DNA of 64,000 nucleotides from Oscillatoriales cyanobacterium (GCA_004292955.1 RDXX01000010.1:62001-126000), one strand, 5' to 3'; positions 55,066 to 64,000 are shown, counted from the stretch's first letter. The notes: generated from the letters alone by a model not told the origin. Translations and numbers: made by a program.

Positions 55066-55306
55066 AGCCGTATAAATTAATACACCAAATAAATAAGAAA
55101 AAAGATGACTGCAAGCCGGAAACAAAAGTTAACAAAACTTTTTAGCTAAAAAGTTTTTTTAGGCGCAAATTCAAGTAATCTATCTTTTGAGGCGAACAAC
55201 CAGTCAAATCTAACTATTTTTCCAGAAAACGGCTGATTTAATCCAAATCCTGGGTAATTAAAGCGAATCGGAAAAAACCGATGGCGATTTTCTTCCTTGT
55301 GTAGGG
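55066..55306 (+). pseudogene. Relic of the patA leader and 5' end
   Basis: The segment GTATAAATTAATACACC, then GGCGCAAATTCAAGTAATCT, a TTGAGG word and AACCAG, continues through GGCTGATTTAATCCAAATCC, GAATCGGAAAAAACC and CCTTGTGTAG. It parallels, with gaps and substitutions, 36899-37140, which is the leader plus first ~27 codons of the truncated patA. The reading frame is broken by stops and indels, so this is a decayed third copy of the patA 5' region. It lies beyond the cyanobactin cluster, making the two leaders near-direct repeats 18 kb apart. It overlaps the extended, unlikely upstream start of the sulfatase gene. Confidence 0.75.
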
Positions 55307-55446
55307 CCACCCACTCGACAAGCGGGTGGACTCAAAGCTTGAGACGGCCAAATATTTCTGATATTTTCCCTCTACAACTTATAACTGGCTTCAGTTCTTG
55401 CCGCTCCTGCACGGCTCCCCCAAACCTATTTACTTCATACCCAAAA

Positions 55447-57012
55447 ATGGCAATTGAGGATCTTTTCGCCAAGTACAAAAAGCCCAACATCGTTATTATC
55501 ATTACCGACCAACAGCGCGCCTTGCAGCACTATCCGCGGGACTTCATCTACAGGCTCCCCGCACTGAAGCAGTTGATGAGCAACGGTTTGAGTTTCGATC
55601 GGGCATTCACCGCCGCTTCTGCCTGCGCCCCCAGTCGCGCAACTTTCTTGACCAGCCAGTATCCGGCAAAGCACAAAACAACGGATACTGGTCAGCTACA
55701 GCCGAAGGAGCCTCTGAACACACAGTTGCCCAACCTCGCCCATGTCCTAGGGAAGGCTGGCTACAAAACACGTGCTTGGCTCGGCAAATGGCACCTTGGA
55801 GAAATTGATACTAGCCCCATCGAGGCTGGATTCACGGAATGGGATGACCCGGACGCAGGCATCACCATCAGCGACTACAATACCCTCGGCGGTGGCGAGG
55901 CAGATAACGACAGCCGTTACCTCGCCGATATGCTGAAGTTCGTGGAACGGCAGGACGAGAAGGCTGAAGATCCGTTTTGCCTGGTTGCGTCCTTTGTCAA
56001 TCCTCACGACGGGTTCGTAGCGTTCAGAGGGCTGGGTGGCTCTGGATATGCAAGCAGTACCCTCACTGAGGCGATCGTGGAGCTGCCACGTAACTACAGG
56101 CAGCATCTGAACGAACACCTCTTGGATAACTTACACTCAGAGCCTCGCGCCCACGCCTCAGCGAGCTGGTGGACTTTCGCTCGACCTGGCTCTAAGATGC
56201 CTCCCAAGCACAGACCGCAGGATTATGTCAACTTCTACGCCTATCTCCAGATTTTGGTCGATCGACAAATCGAGCAACTCCTGGACTGTCTGGCGAAGCA
56301 GAATCTGATCGACAATACCCTGATTATCCGCTTCGCTGACCACGGTGAAATGGCTATGAGCCACGGTTTAGTTGAGAAATTCTTTAACGCTTACGAAGAA
56401 AGCATTCGCATACCCTTCGTGTTCTCCAATCCTGTAGCCTGGCCTACAGCGCAGACTACCCAATCCCTTGCCAGCAGCGTCGATTTGACTCCGACCATCG
56501 CCTCGTTGCTTGGTGTCGAGTGGCACAAACCGGAGGAAGCGATTCCAGCAACAGCCAACCCGACGATTTTTTACGGGCAAGATTTGTCGCCAATTCTCAA
56601 CAATCCGACTTCCACTGTCCAGGAATCCATCCACTTTACATACGACGATAATCCAGCGGTTATACCTCCTCCAGAAGATAAACCGAAGCAGAGGATTTTG
56701 CACCCCAGTATCGTCCGAACGATTCGGACTTCCAAGTGGAAATATTCGGTCTACTTCAACGAACAAGACGAGGCGAAGGCTGAGGGTGCCGAAGGGGATT
56801 GGGAACTCTATAACCTAGAAGTAGATCCTTACGAGGACAAGAACCTAGCTGGTAATGGCGATCCCGAGATTAACAAGCAGCAGTGGGAATTGGAGCGGCA
56901 ATTGCAAGAGGCTATGAATCGCCTGGGAACTATGCCGACTGCCTTCAAATGGCCTCCCCAGAAGACCTTGTTAAGCCGAGGCGCACCCGCCACCAAACCC
57001 ACCGATATCTAG
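55447..57012 (+). CDS. Sulfatase family protein
   Basis: From ATG 55447, 521 residues; an earlier in-frame ATG at 55297 would add 50 residues coded by the patA relic, so it is rejected. It belongs to the alkaline phosphatase-like sulfatase family. Cys60 in SACAPSRATFLTSQ is the residue converted to formylglycine by a maturase. Metal ligands include D21 (NIVIIITDQQR) and the later FADHGEMAMSH motif with Asp-His. GLVEKFFNAYEESIRIPFVF is the standard family segment. The substrate (choline sulfate, glycan sulfate or a phosphonate-type ester) is undetermined. No signal peptide is evident. It follows the patA relic and is followed after 125 bases by an MscS gene. Confidence 0.88.
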   Translation: MAIEDLFAKYKKPNIVIIITDQQRALQHYPRDFIYRLPALKQLMSNGLSFDRAFTAASACAPSRATFLTSQYPAKHKTTDTGQLQPKEPLNTQLPNLAHVLGKAGYKTRAWLGKWHLGEIDTSPIEAGFTEWDDPDAGITISDYNTLGGGEADNDSRYLADMLKFVERQDEKAEDPFCLVASFVNPHDGFVAFRGLGGSGYASSTLTEAIVELPRNYRQHLNEHLLDNLHSEPRAHASASWWTFARPGSKMPPKHRPQDYVNFYAYLQILVDRQIEQLLDCLAKQNLIDNTLIIRFADHGEMAMSHGLVEKFFNAYEESIRIPFVFSNPVAWPTAQTTQSLASSVDLTPTIASLLGVEWHKPEEAIPATANPTIFYGQDLSPILNNPTSTVQESIHFTYDDNPAVIPPPEDKPKQRILHPSIVRTIRTSKWKYSVYFNEQDEAKAEGAEGDWELYNLEVDPYEDKNLAGNGDPEINKQQWELERQLQEAMNRLGTMPTAFKWPPQKTLLSRGAPATKPTDI

Positions 57013-57137
57013 AGCGCGAGCGCCGAAGTAAGGAGTCCCGCCAAACTAGGGAGAGGATCGTGTTTTCCCTCCTTTCTCTGATTTGGGCAATATTCGATCG
57101 ATCAATTAGAAAAACTCAATTACCAGTTGGTTAACCT

Positions 57138-58256
57138 ATGGAAGCAGTTTGGGATACGTTAAAGAATATCAATTACTCTGGCATACCGATTGCTAGAATC
57201 GCTATTGTGCTCGTTGTTCTAACCTTGACACAGACGTTAAGGCGATTTTTCGTAGCAGTCATTGTTAAAACTATTGAGAGTTTTACTAGCAAAACTAAAA
57301 CAACACTTGATGATGAGTTGATTACAATTATCAAGCCTGCTTTAAGTTGGCTGATTCTGATAGGTGGATTTTGGCTGAGTAAAGAAATTCTGGCAGATAA
57401 CTTAGGTTCTCAACTAAATCAAACAATCGGTAGCCTGCTCAACTATACAGTTATTTTCATAGTTGCCTATGTTATTTACCGATGCTCTTCTATTTTCGGT
57501 CAGATTATAGCCAACTTAGTGCTGCACACCGAAACAGAGCTCGATGAATTGCTCAGACCTTTAATGCCCAAGATTTTTCAATCAGCAGCAATTATTGTCT
57601 TTATCATCAAGATCAGCGAGGCATTTTTAGGACAATCTGCTGCTGCATTGGTGGGGCTATTGGGCGGTGCCGGTATCACTTTTGGTTTGCTGCTGAAGGA
57701 TATTGTTTATGACTGGTTTTGTACGCTGATTATTTACTCCGACAATCTCTACCGAGAAGGTGACTGGGTGGGGATATCCGGGGTCGATGGTTTCGTGCAG
57801 ATACTCAATATTGGATTCAGAACTACAACTCTACATATAACTAAGTGGGGTTCTATCATCAAAATGCCCAATTCCAAAATGATTTCTGGAATTGTCGAAA
57901 ACTGGTCGCAAAATCCGGGTAAAGAATTAAAATGGGGCTTAGTCTTAACTCTCAAAATAGACGGCATTTCGGCGGGGCAAACGGCGCGGATTTGTGAAAA
58001 GCTTGAAGAATTGCCGAAGTACATTCAAGGCTTGTCTCCGTCGTGTACGGTGCGGTTCAAACAAATTGACAAAAATGCCCGGGTTATTGAAATTATGGCA
58101 GTTGTCAATGACGATAATTTCTACTTTGATGCTGAGAAAAACTTAAATCTAGCTATACTAGAATTACTCGAAAAAGAAGGAATAGATTTCCTACACGTGG
58201 AACTAAGAACGGAACCTGAAAAATACAAAAAGAGCCTGCAAGCAACCAACAATTGA
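57138..58256 (+). CDS. Small-conductance mechanosensitive channel, MscS family
   Basis: 372 residues. Four or five hydrophobic segments lie in the first 190 residues (IARIAIVLVVLTLTQTLRR, PALSWLILIGGFWLSKEI, IGSLLNYTVIFIVAYVIYR, IFQSAAIIVFIIKISEAFLG and QSAAALVGLLGGAGITFGLLLKDIVYD), the last being the pore-lining helix with its Gly/Ala pattern. The cytoplasmic beta domain begins YREGDWVGISGVDGFVQILNIGFRTTTLHITKWGSIIKMPNSKMISGIVENWS, the MscS family signature. It releases osmolytes on hypo-osmotic shock. It starts 125 bases after the sulfatase gene, with no terminator that I see, so co-transcription is possible. Confidence 0.93.
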   Translation: MEAVWDTLKNINYSGIPIARIAIVLVVLTLTQTLRRFFVAVIVKTIESFTSKTKTTLDDELITIIKPALSWLILIGGFWLSKEILADNLGSQLNQTIGSLLNYTVIFIVAYVIYRCSSIFGQIIANLVLHTETELDELLRPLMPKIFQSAAIIVFIIKISEAFLGQSAAALVGLLGGAGITFGLLLKDIVYDWFCTLIIYSDNLYREGDWVGISGVDGFVQILNIGFRTTTLHITKWGSIIKMPNSKMISGIVENWSQNPGKELKWGLVLTLKIDGISAGQTARICEKLEELPKYIQGLSPSCTVRFKQIDKNARVIEIMAVVNDDNFYFDAEKNLNLAILELLEKEGIDFLHVELRTEPEKYKKSLQATNN

Positions 58257-58524
58257 GCATTCATGTTGGCTCGAAGTCAATTTAGAGTAACTGCTTGCTC
58301 GCATCGTGCGATAGCGGTTGAAAATCGGGTGAAGTACAGTTACAGTCCTAGCAGACATCTGTACTTGACTCCACTCATTAATGCTAAATTGCCTGCTTTT
58401 CTCTCGATAATTCAACCTCAAATATATCGGTCATCCAAGCATTTGAGGGAAAAATATCCCGCTCCGTTTAATAACAACGGGGATTCCTGCTAAATTTACC
58501 GCACTCGCACTCTCGGAAAGCCAA

Positions 58525-59514
58525 ATGTCAACCGCCTCTTTAACAACTCTAATAACTATTCTGGATTGCCATTCTACTCTAAAAAATGATGGCGAAGATG
58601 TCATTCAAGGATTGACCAAAAACCCAAAAACTTTACCCGCTAAATATTTTTACGACAGTCGCGGTTCTCAACTTTTTGAACAAATTTGCGAATTGCCCGA
58701 ATATTATCCAACTCGCACAGAAGCCTCGATTTTGCGCCAATATGCTGGTGAAATCGCACGGATAACAGGTGATTGCGAACTCGTAGAATTAGGCAGTGGC
58801 AGTTCCACAAAAACTCGCCTTTTGCTAAATGCTTATCAATCTCGAAATTACTCCTGTAAGTATGTGCCTGTTGATGTTAGCGCCAGCATTCTCAAAGAGA
58901 GCGCCCTTCAATTGCAAGTAGAATATCCGGCTTTGCACGTTCAAGGGTTGATAGGGACTTACGAACAAGCCCTCGCTCAATTAACGCCTGCATCTTTGCC
59001 TGCGCGGATGATTTTCTTCTTGGGCAGTTCTCTGGGTAATTTCACGCCGCAGGAATGCGATGTTTTATTGAACCAAATTAAAGATGTACTCGCTCCGGGA
59101 GATTACTTTTTACTCGGCATTGACTTGCAAAAACCCCAGCAAATTTTAGAAGCAGCTTATAACGATTCTCAAGGTATAACTGCCGCTTTTAATTTAAATA
59201 TGCTCGACCATTTAAACTGGCGTTTTCAGGGTGATTTTGATACTAATTTATTCACCCATCAAGCTATTTACAATCAACAAGAGAACCAAATTGAAATGTA
59301 CTTGCATTGCCAAACAAGTCATGTAGTGAATTTAGAAAAGCTTGGATTGAATGTTACCTGGAAAACTGGCGAAAGTATCCTTACGGAAATTTCTCGTAAA
59401 TTTGATTTAGACACTGTGGAAAAAGAACTAGACTCCAAAGGACTGAAAACCATAAAAAGCTTTACAGATCCCCAAAAGTGGTTTGGTTTAATTCTGTGTC
59501 AAGCCACTAAATGA
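58525..59514 (+). CDS. egtD: L-histidine N-alpha-methyltransferase EgtD
   Basis: 329 residues. EgtD uses three SAM molecules to trimethylate histidine to hercynine, the first step of ergothioneine synthesis. Features: the N-terminal LTKNPKTLPAKYFYDSRGSQLFEQICELPEYYPTRTE segment, typical of the family; the SAM site ELVELGSGSSTKTRLLLNA (about residues 87-105); YVPVDVSASILKESA; and FFLGSSLGNFTPQE, the conserved Gly/Asn block before the acceptor site. In many cyanobacteria egtB, for the sulfoxide synthase, is next to egtD, but neither neighbour here encodes it. Start at ATG 58525. It is on the same strand as the MscS gene 269 bases before it. Confidence 0.95.
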   Translation: MSTASLTTLITILDCHSTLKNDGEDVIQGLTKNPKTLPAKYFYDSRGSQLFEQICELPEYYPTRTEASILRQYAGEIARITGDCELVELGSGSSTKTRLLLNAYQSRNYSCKYVPVDVSASILKESALQLQVEYPALHVQGLIGTYEQALAQLTPASLPARMIFFLGSSLGNFTPQECDVLLNQIKDVLAPGDYFLLGIDLQKPQQILEAAYNDSQGITAAFNLNMLDHLNWRFQGDFDTNLFTHQAIYNQQENQIEMYLHCQTSHVVNLEKLGLNVTWKTGESILTEISRKFDLDTVEKELDSKGLKTIKSFTDPQKWFGLILCQATK

Positions 59515-59988
59515 ATCACCCCGAGCCTTCGGTATTGTTTGGTTCCCAACTCTCCAAACAATACAAATTAATCTAGAAAATACGCAACCGCAGACGGCAG
59601 CACGTACTAGAACTATATTTAAAAATGTGCGTTCTCAATCGCGAGGTAGATGATGTGCTTTTCTTGTTTCAAGACTTGCTGTCAAAGTATTTGGATCGAG
59701 AAAGCGATCGGTACAAATTTCCCCAAAACGGTTGATTTGTAGTAAGCTTTAACACACCGACTTCTCAGAGCTTGAATAACCGCATTTTTTAGTAGGTTTC
59801 GGGTATAGTACGAGCCGCACTTTCGCTTGTCAAGAGTGCGTAACTCTGGTCTGATTCAAGTTAATTATTTCCTCGCCTCTATTGCTATAAAAGTAATATT
59901 TGGTGTATACTTATTTAAGCGGTTACAGCAGTGGGAGAACCAACAAAACTCTGTAACAGCCAATACCTTCTATGGAGCTATCTGAATC
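59515..59988. other. Spacer between egtD and the amidase gene
   Basis: About 470 bases with no gene. Nothing matches an RNA gene or repeat that I know. It must carry the promoter for the amidase gene; GTATACTTATTTAAG near 59910 could be part of it. Confidence 0.5.
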
Positions 59989-61056
59989 ATGTGTACGAGA
60001 ATTCTATACGTTGATGGAAAATCATTAAAATCGGCAACTGCGGCTGGTAACGTTGTGACCGGTCGCAACATGGACTGGGCAGCCCCGCTTGAAAGCGAGA
60101 TTTGGGCATTTCCAGCAAATATGGAGCGCCAGGGGGGAACATACAATAATAATGGTGATAGTTCCTTTACGTGGACATCTAAGTACGGCAGCGTAATTAC
60201 CTCCGCCTTAGACGCTTGCACTACCGACGGTATCAACACTCAGGGTTTGGTTGCCAATTTGCTGTTCCTGGTAGAATCGGACTACGAACGAGGGGACGGG
60301 GAAGAACAATTGCCAAAAATGTCAACTGCGGCATGGGCGCAGTACTTCCTCGATAGTTTTGCCACGGTCAAAGAGGCGGTTGTAGCGATGGAACCAGACA
60401 ATTTGTTCGAGGTGGACGCGCCCGTCATACCGGACGGCAGCAATAAGAAAAGTACAGTTCACCTGTCAATTTCCGACGCAACTGGCGATTCCGCAATTTT
60501 CGAGTACGTAGGCGGCAAGCTACAAATCCACCACGGTAAAGATTATATCGTGATGACCAATTCTCCGACCTACGACAAACAACTGGCAATCAACGAATAC
60601 TGGGAAAAAAAGGATGGCATGATCGTGCTGCCGGGCACTAACAACGCCTCCGATCGATTTGCCCGTTGCTCGTTTTACCTATCGGCAGTCCCGCGCGATC
60701 ATATCAACGATGTACGCACAGCTATTGCAACCACCTTTAGCATAATTCGCAATGCCGCCGTGCCGATCGGGATCGCAGACCCCGAAAAGCCCAATCTTGC
60801 CTCCACACTTTGGAGCACCGTTTCCGACCACAAGAATCTGGTTTATTACTACGCAAACACCCGCAGTGCGAGTGTCTGTTGGATCGACCTCAAGGAATTA
60901 GACCTTGGCGAAGGCTCGGAAGTGCGGAAGATCGATATGCTCGAAGAAGTAAACCATCCTGAAGGGACGAAACTAATCGAAAAGTGGGAGTTGGGCGGCA
61001 ACCTCACCGAAAAGTTTGTAGCGACCGTTCCGTTTGAATTCTTGCCTCACCCTTAA
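59989..61056 (+). CDS. Choloylglycine hydrolase/penicillin V acylase-family amidase
   Basis: 355 residues of the N-terminal nucleophile (Ntn) hydrolase family. The start MCTRILYVD puts Cys2 at the processed N-terminus as nucleophile. GRNMDWAAP supplies the Arg and Asp of the active site near residues 26-34, and MTNSPTYDKQLA the Asn typical of the family. Such enzymes cleave linear amides: bile acid conjugates, penicillin V or acyl-homoserine lactones. In a free-living cyanobacterium the substrate is likely an N-acyl amino acid or signal lipid, but this is inference. The Cys2 position fixes the start. No signal peptide is present. The gene is followed by a hairpin-forming repeat (61078-61175). 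Confidence 0.88.
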   Translation: MCTRILYVDGKSLKSATAAGNVVTGRNMDWAAPLESEIWAFPANMERQGGTYNNNGDSSFTWTSKYGSVITSALDACTTDGINTQGLVANLLFLVESDYERGDGEEQLPKMSTAAWAQYFLDSFATVKEAVVAMEPDNLFEVDAPVIPDGSNKKSTVHLSISDATGDSAIFEYVGGKLQIHHGKDYIVMTNSPTYDKQLAINEYWEKKDGMIVLPGTNNASDRFARCSFYLSAVPRDHINDVRTAIATTFSIIRNAAVPIGIADPEKPNLASTLWSTVSDHKNLVYYYANTRSASVCWIDLKELDLGEGSEVRKIDMLEEVNHPEGTKLIEKWELGGNLTEKFVATVPFEFLPHP

Positions 61057-61077
61057 GTGCCAACGCTTCCGGGTCAG

Positions 61078-61175
61078 GTATAGCCTTTCTGGGATAGATG
61101 AGGTATGCCAGATTCTAGGTACATCAAGGTTTTCAACCTTTGATAGATACCTCATCTATCCCAGAAACGCTATAC
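61078..61175. repeat. Hairpin repeat with ~28-bp near-perfect arms
   Basis: GTATAGCCTTTCTGGGATAG (61078 on) and its near-complement ending at 61175 (CTATCCCAGAAACGCTATAC) pair with one mismatch and enclose an inner hairpin AAGGTTTTCAACCTT. It is 21 bases after the amidase stop and may act as a terminator, but looks like a mobile REP-type element. Confidence 0.85.
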
Positions 61176-61575
61176 TTGTGAGGCTTTTATTATCAGAAAA
61201 CTCCTTCCCCAACTCTGGAAAGGTGCTTGTGTAATTATGAATAACTATGGCATTCATAAGGGAGAAGAAATAGAAAAAGCCATCAAATAAGCCGTCGTGG
61301 GGGTTAATATTTATACCCCCATATTCTTCTGATTTCTCCCCAATTGAAATTTTATGGTCTAAGGTTAAAGGCATTGGTCTCCTAAGACTTAGGTGATTAC
61401 ACTCTAAAGACGTTTCCCCTTGATGATGCGTCCTACAGTTCGATGCTAACGGCGGATGACGCAATCGCCTGCTGTCACAGACGCCTTAATGTTGGGTATG
61501 CGCATATTCAGATATGCAGGCATGCAAACATTTAATGCGGTAGGCATGAAGACCTGTCTCTGAAAAACTGCTTAA

Positions 61576-62025
61576 TTATTTAATCTCTGCCCCATCTAGA
61601 TAGTATATTTCTAACGTTGCTCCATTTTCTTTTAGTTGTTTTATAAATGCTTGGGCTTTTCGGTTTTGATTCCATTCATTTCGTGCATTCACGGTAATCT
61701 CTTTCAATCCCATATTGGGTGGTTTTTGCAGTCTTGTTACCCACCCATTATCGATAGAATTACTGAGCACATATTGTACTGCGCTATCATTTATTTCATT
61801 TACTCCGAAGTCTAGATATATGTGTGGAGGCAACCCATCCCTATTTTTTATGCCCTGTTCCGTTTGAGCTTGTTTTAATGTGTTTCGACTTGTTGCGTTC
61901 CAACCTACATTTTGGTGTTGTACCGGGGATAGTTGTGGTTGTTTTACGTTTGGAGCTGTCCATGCTCTTTTTATGTCGTTAAGTTCTTGTGTTTTCAGAT
62001 TGAGTAACAAAAAATGTCCTGACAT
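61576..62025 (-). CDS. Hypothetical protein of 149 residues
   Basis: Not recognised. The protein reads MSGHFLLLNLKTQELNDIK at the start, then a polar middle section with NVGWNATSRNTLKQAQTEQG and GLPPHIYLDFGVNEINDSAVQYVL. The C-terminal NARNEWNQNRKAQAFIKQLKENGATLEIYYLDG has a helix followed by a strand. No signal peptide or membrane segment. It is rather polar and short and could be an isolated toxin-like C-terminal module or a plain unknown protein. About 430 bases separate it from the beta-helix gene (which ends at 62451); a DUF or toxin search is needed. Start ATG at 62025. Confidence 0.55.
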   Translation of the reverse strand: MSGHFLLLNLKTQELNDIKRAWTAPNVKQPQLSPVQHQNVGWNATSRNTLKQAQTEQGIKNRDGLPPHIYLDFGVNEINDSAVQYVLSNSIDNGWVTRLQKPPNMGLKEITVNARNEWNQNRKAQAFIKQLKENGATLEIYYLDGAEIK

Positions 62026-62450
62026 AATTGGTATTCTCCATTGTAATTATGGTTCGATATTGACACGAGCATCATACAAGACAGGTAATTAAAACCAAGT
62101 ATTGTTTTTTCCCACATCTTTTAGACCTTTCCCAAACCCAATTTGTGAATTTTTCGAGTTACAGGCAAATTTTCTTCCCCAAAAATCTACTCTCATTCCC
62201 CAGAAACCTTCCGCCCCTTAGTTTTGAGTCGTCGCAAAATCTTCTCAACTTCCCCGCTCGCCGGATACAACAACTGCTAACTCAAAGCACTTTCATAAGC
62301 CTGTATCGCCCCCAACGTCAAATGGTCAACTAAGGGATTAAAATTGATGAGCGATCGCTCTCTGGCTCATGGCATTGTGGACATCGCATCGACAATTGAG
62401 AAGGTGCGTTACGCTTTGGCTAACGCACCCTACAAGATCAAGCGATCGCA
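62026..62450. other. Spacer with one REP-like hairpin
   Basis: About 425 bases without a supported gene. GGTGCGTTA/TAACGCACC (62403-62429) forms a 9-base-pair hairpin of a type common between cyanobacterial genes. Two GCGATCGC-type sites lie near 62350 and 62445. Confidence 0.6.
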
Positions 62451-64000
62451 CTATTGAGTTAATTGGAACGCCCCAATATCAGCACTACCATCGACAGCAC
62501 GACGAGGTTTACCTCGTTGGTCAGTTTCGGGGTCTGTGGGCAGTTTCTTTGGGTCACCAGCACGAATAGCTCGGCTATTAGGGAGAAGACGCATTGTTTG
62601 GGTGGGGCCACTGTTGTCACTCAATGAACTCAGAAGGGGGTCAATCGGGTTGTTAATTGTACCAACGATGTCTCCTTTAGTGCCAAATCCTGTACTATCC
62701 CCGCTGTTGCCAATCAGGTTGTAGCCGTTACTGGCAAATGAACCTGATACATCGGTACTCGGAGCAAATTGAGTTTGACCACCACTGATAATAGTATTCC
62801 GCACCGTGAATGAGCTAGATCCATTATGAATCACGCTGGAGCTAAATTTACTCGAATTATTGCTAATGGTACTGTAGATTACTGTGCTGGTGCCCAAGTT
62901 TGTGATGCCGCCGCTAAACCCACCCGAATTATCGCTGATCGTACTGTTAATTACTGTATTGGTGCCCAAGTTATTGATGCCGCCACCAAAAGTGCCAGCC
63001 GAATTACGGCTAATGGTACTGTTAATTACTGTAATGGTGCTATTGCTGTTATTAAAGATGCCGCCACCATCAGCGCCAGCTAAATTACGGCTAATGGTAC
63101 TGTTATTTACTATGATGTTGCCTCCGTCATTATAGATGCCGCCGCCGCCACCAGAAGAGTTAGCCGAATTACTACTTATCGTACTTTTGTCTACCCTCAT
63201 GGTGCCTCTGTCATTATAGATGCCGCCGCCAAAGCCAATTCCCGAATTATCGCTAATGGTACTGTTGTTTACCGTAAGGGTGCCAGTTGTATGATAAATA
63301 CCGCCACCAAACCAAGTTCCTGAATTATCGCTGATGGTACTGTTGTTTACCATTAAGTTGCCATGGCTATAAATACCAGAGCCAGAGTGTGCTGAATTAC
63401 CTGTAATGCTACTGTTATTTACCGTTAAGTCACCAGTGCTATCAATACCACCTCCCTCAGTATTATGAAGCGATCCAGAACTATTCAATGCAGAATTATT
63501 GCGAACAATACTGCTATCTAAGGTAAGTTTACCCAAGTTCTCGATTCCCCCTCCGTTTTTGCTTGTGACACGACCGGACTCTACAATCAATCCAGCAAGC
63601 GTCACCGCTGCTCCCGACTGAATCTTAAAAACCCGCGACGCATTATTTCCACTCACCGTTACCAAAGGCCTACCCGTCAGTGTATCTTGTGGAGCAATGA
63701 TATCTAAACTATGAATAATATCCAGCTCTCCTAACTGCAAGGTAATAATCTGTGGTGTGGAGAATAAAGAACGGTCAAACTCAATCAAGTCTTTTTCAGA
63801 GTCAGCGTTGGCTTTATTGATCGCATCTCGCAAGGTGGTAACGCTAGGGTCATTCACTGCATCTTTAATGCTATTCACCACAATTGTGGCTCTGGTAGGT
63901 GCTGGTTGTGCTAATAGTTGAACTACGCTAGGATTAATAGCAGCAGGTTGTCCAGTGTTGGCATGGGCGGTATTAACAAACCCAAAAAGGCTGGTACTAA
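62451..64000 (-). CDS. Secreted parallel beta-helix (right-handed) protein, N-terminus outside window
   Basis: The frame runs from 62451 to the right edge with no stop and no credible start inside, so it continues beyond the window (a GTG at 63881 is internal). Reading in from the edge it begins ...STSLFGFVNTAHA, a hydrophobic stretch with an AHA site after which a signal peptidase could cut, so it is probably exported. A CSLREA-like start (VTTLRDAINKANADSEKDLIEF) follows. Then at least 11 repeats of about 24-30 residues with NNSTISDNSG and GGGIYN form a pectate-lyase-type beta-helix. The C-terminus ends DQRGKPRRAVDGSADIGAFQLTQ, the choice-of-anchor domain signature. Likely a surface or extracellular adhesin-like protein. 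Confidence 0.9.
   Translation of the reverse strand, partial: STSLFGFVNTAHANTGQPAAINPSVVQLLAQPAPTRATIVVNSIKDAVNDPSVTTLRDAINKANADSEKDLIEFDRSLFSTPQIITLQLGELDIIHSLDIIAPQDTLTGRPLVTVSGNNASRVFKIQSGAAVTLAGLIVESGRVTSKNGGGIENLGKLTLDSSIVRNNSALNSSGSLHNTEGGGIDSTGDLTVNNSSITGNSAHSGSGIYSHGNLMVNNSTISDNSGTWFGGGIYHTTGTLTVNNSTISDNSGIGFGGGIYNDRGTMRVDKSTISSNSANSSGGGGGIYNDGGNIIVNNSTISRNLAGADGGGIFNNSNSTITVINSTISRNSAGTFGGGINNLGTNTVINSTISDNSGGFSGGITNLGTSTVIYSTISNNSSKFSSSVIHNGSSSFTVRNTIISGGQTQFAPSTDVSGSFASNGYNLIGNSGDSTGFGTKGDIVGTINNPIDPLLSSLSDNSGPTQTMRLLPNSRAIRAGDPKKLPTDPETDQRGKPRRAVDGSADIGAFQLTQ

Noticed and set aside
55297-55446. Earlier start for the sulfatase
   Set aside because: These 50 residues are coded by the decayed patA relic and end right before the normal sulfatase start.
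58263-58493. Small gene between MscS and egtD
   Set aside because: No ribosome site or family features; a frame on the opposite strand overlaps it, and both look random.
61078-61175. Possible small RNA or tRNA
   Set aside because: The fold is a simple long hairpin with repeat-like arms, with no anticodon loop or conserved tRNA bases.
63881-63881. GTG start for the beta-helix protein
   Set aside because: The frame continues upstream with a signal-peptide-like stretch to the edge, so the true start lies outside the window.

Overview
The window looks like chromosomal DNA of a filamentous, probably Microcoleus/Oscillatoria-type cyanobacterium. The reasons are the many HIP1-type GCGATCGC octamers, chloroplast-lineage genes (Ycf46-like AAA ATPase, Ycf35/DUF1257), XisH/XisI, a DpsA-type ferritin, and a complete cyanobactin (patellamide-type) gene set. 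I identified genes by reading translations and motifs only; no database search was run, and the genus is an inference.

Region by region. 1-11.1 kb: a truncated SAM methyltransferase gene, then a branched-chain/neutral amino acid ABC transporter (LivM, LivH and LivK homologues, all on the minus strand). LivM is separated from LivH by about 6 kb that holds a 1540-residue nitric oxide synthase on the plus strand (globin, EF-hands, NOS oxygenase and NOS reductase in one chain) and an xisH-xisI pair. 11.2-13.2 kb: a small antitoxin-like gene and an AAA ATPase translationally coupled to a TOPRIM-like reading frame that is broken by a 4-base duplication, possibly a compact defence cassette. 13.4-32.8 kb: genes for sugar activation and cell-surface polysaccharide, namely a UDP-galactopyranose-mutase-like flavoprotein, seven glycosyltransferases, three left-handed beta-helix acyltransferases and a sugar kinase-nucleotidyltransferase fusion. 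Among them sit dps and an RHH/ycf46/ycf35 group. 32.9-37 kb: a graveyard of mobile elements. It has a TnpB tail cut by an IS with CTAG target duplication, a decayed IS630 transposase, MITE-like repeats, and ends of broken host genes (caspase-like, hybrid histidine kinase, a proline-rich protein).

37-51 kb is the cyanobactin locus: a truncated patA copy, intact patA, patB, a long patC-like gene, patD, the precursor patE, two patF copies and patG with an N-terminal oxidase domain. The precursor carries four six-residue cores: ATTCMT, ITHCMT twice, and ASTCIT. All place Ser/Thr, Cys and Thr at positions 2, 4 and 6, the alternating pattern expected for a cyclic hexapeptide with three azole or azoline rings. 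PatA should cut after the (G)AEAS-like site. PatD should heterocyclise Cys/Thr/Ser. The PatG oxidase should aromatise the rings. The PatG protease should cut before AFDG and close the ring. A decayed repeat of the region upstream of the truncated patA lies beyond the cluster at about 55.1-55.3 kb, so near-direct repeats flank the locus.

51-64 kb: a DUF5829-like protein, MITEs, a lipoxygenase with an acidic insert, a sulfatase, an MscS channel, EgtD (ergothioneine pathway), a choloylglycine-hydrolase-family amidase, an unknown 149-residue protein, and a secreted parallel beta-helix protein cut by the right edge. I saw no rRNA, convincing tRNA or CRISPR array.
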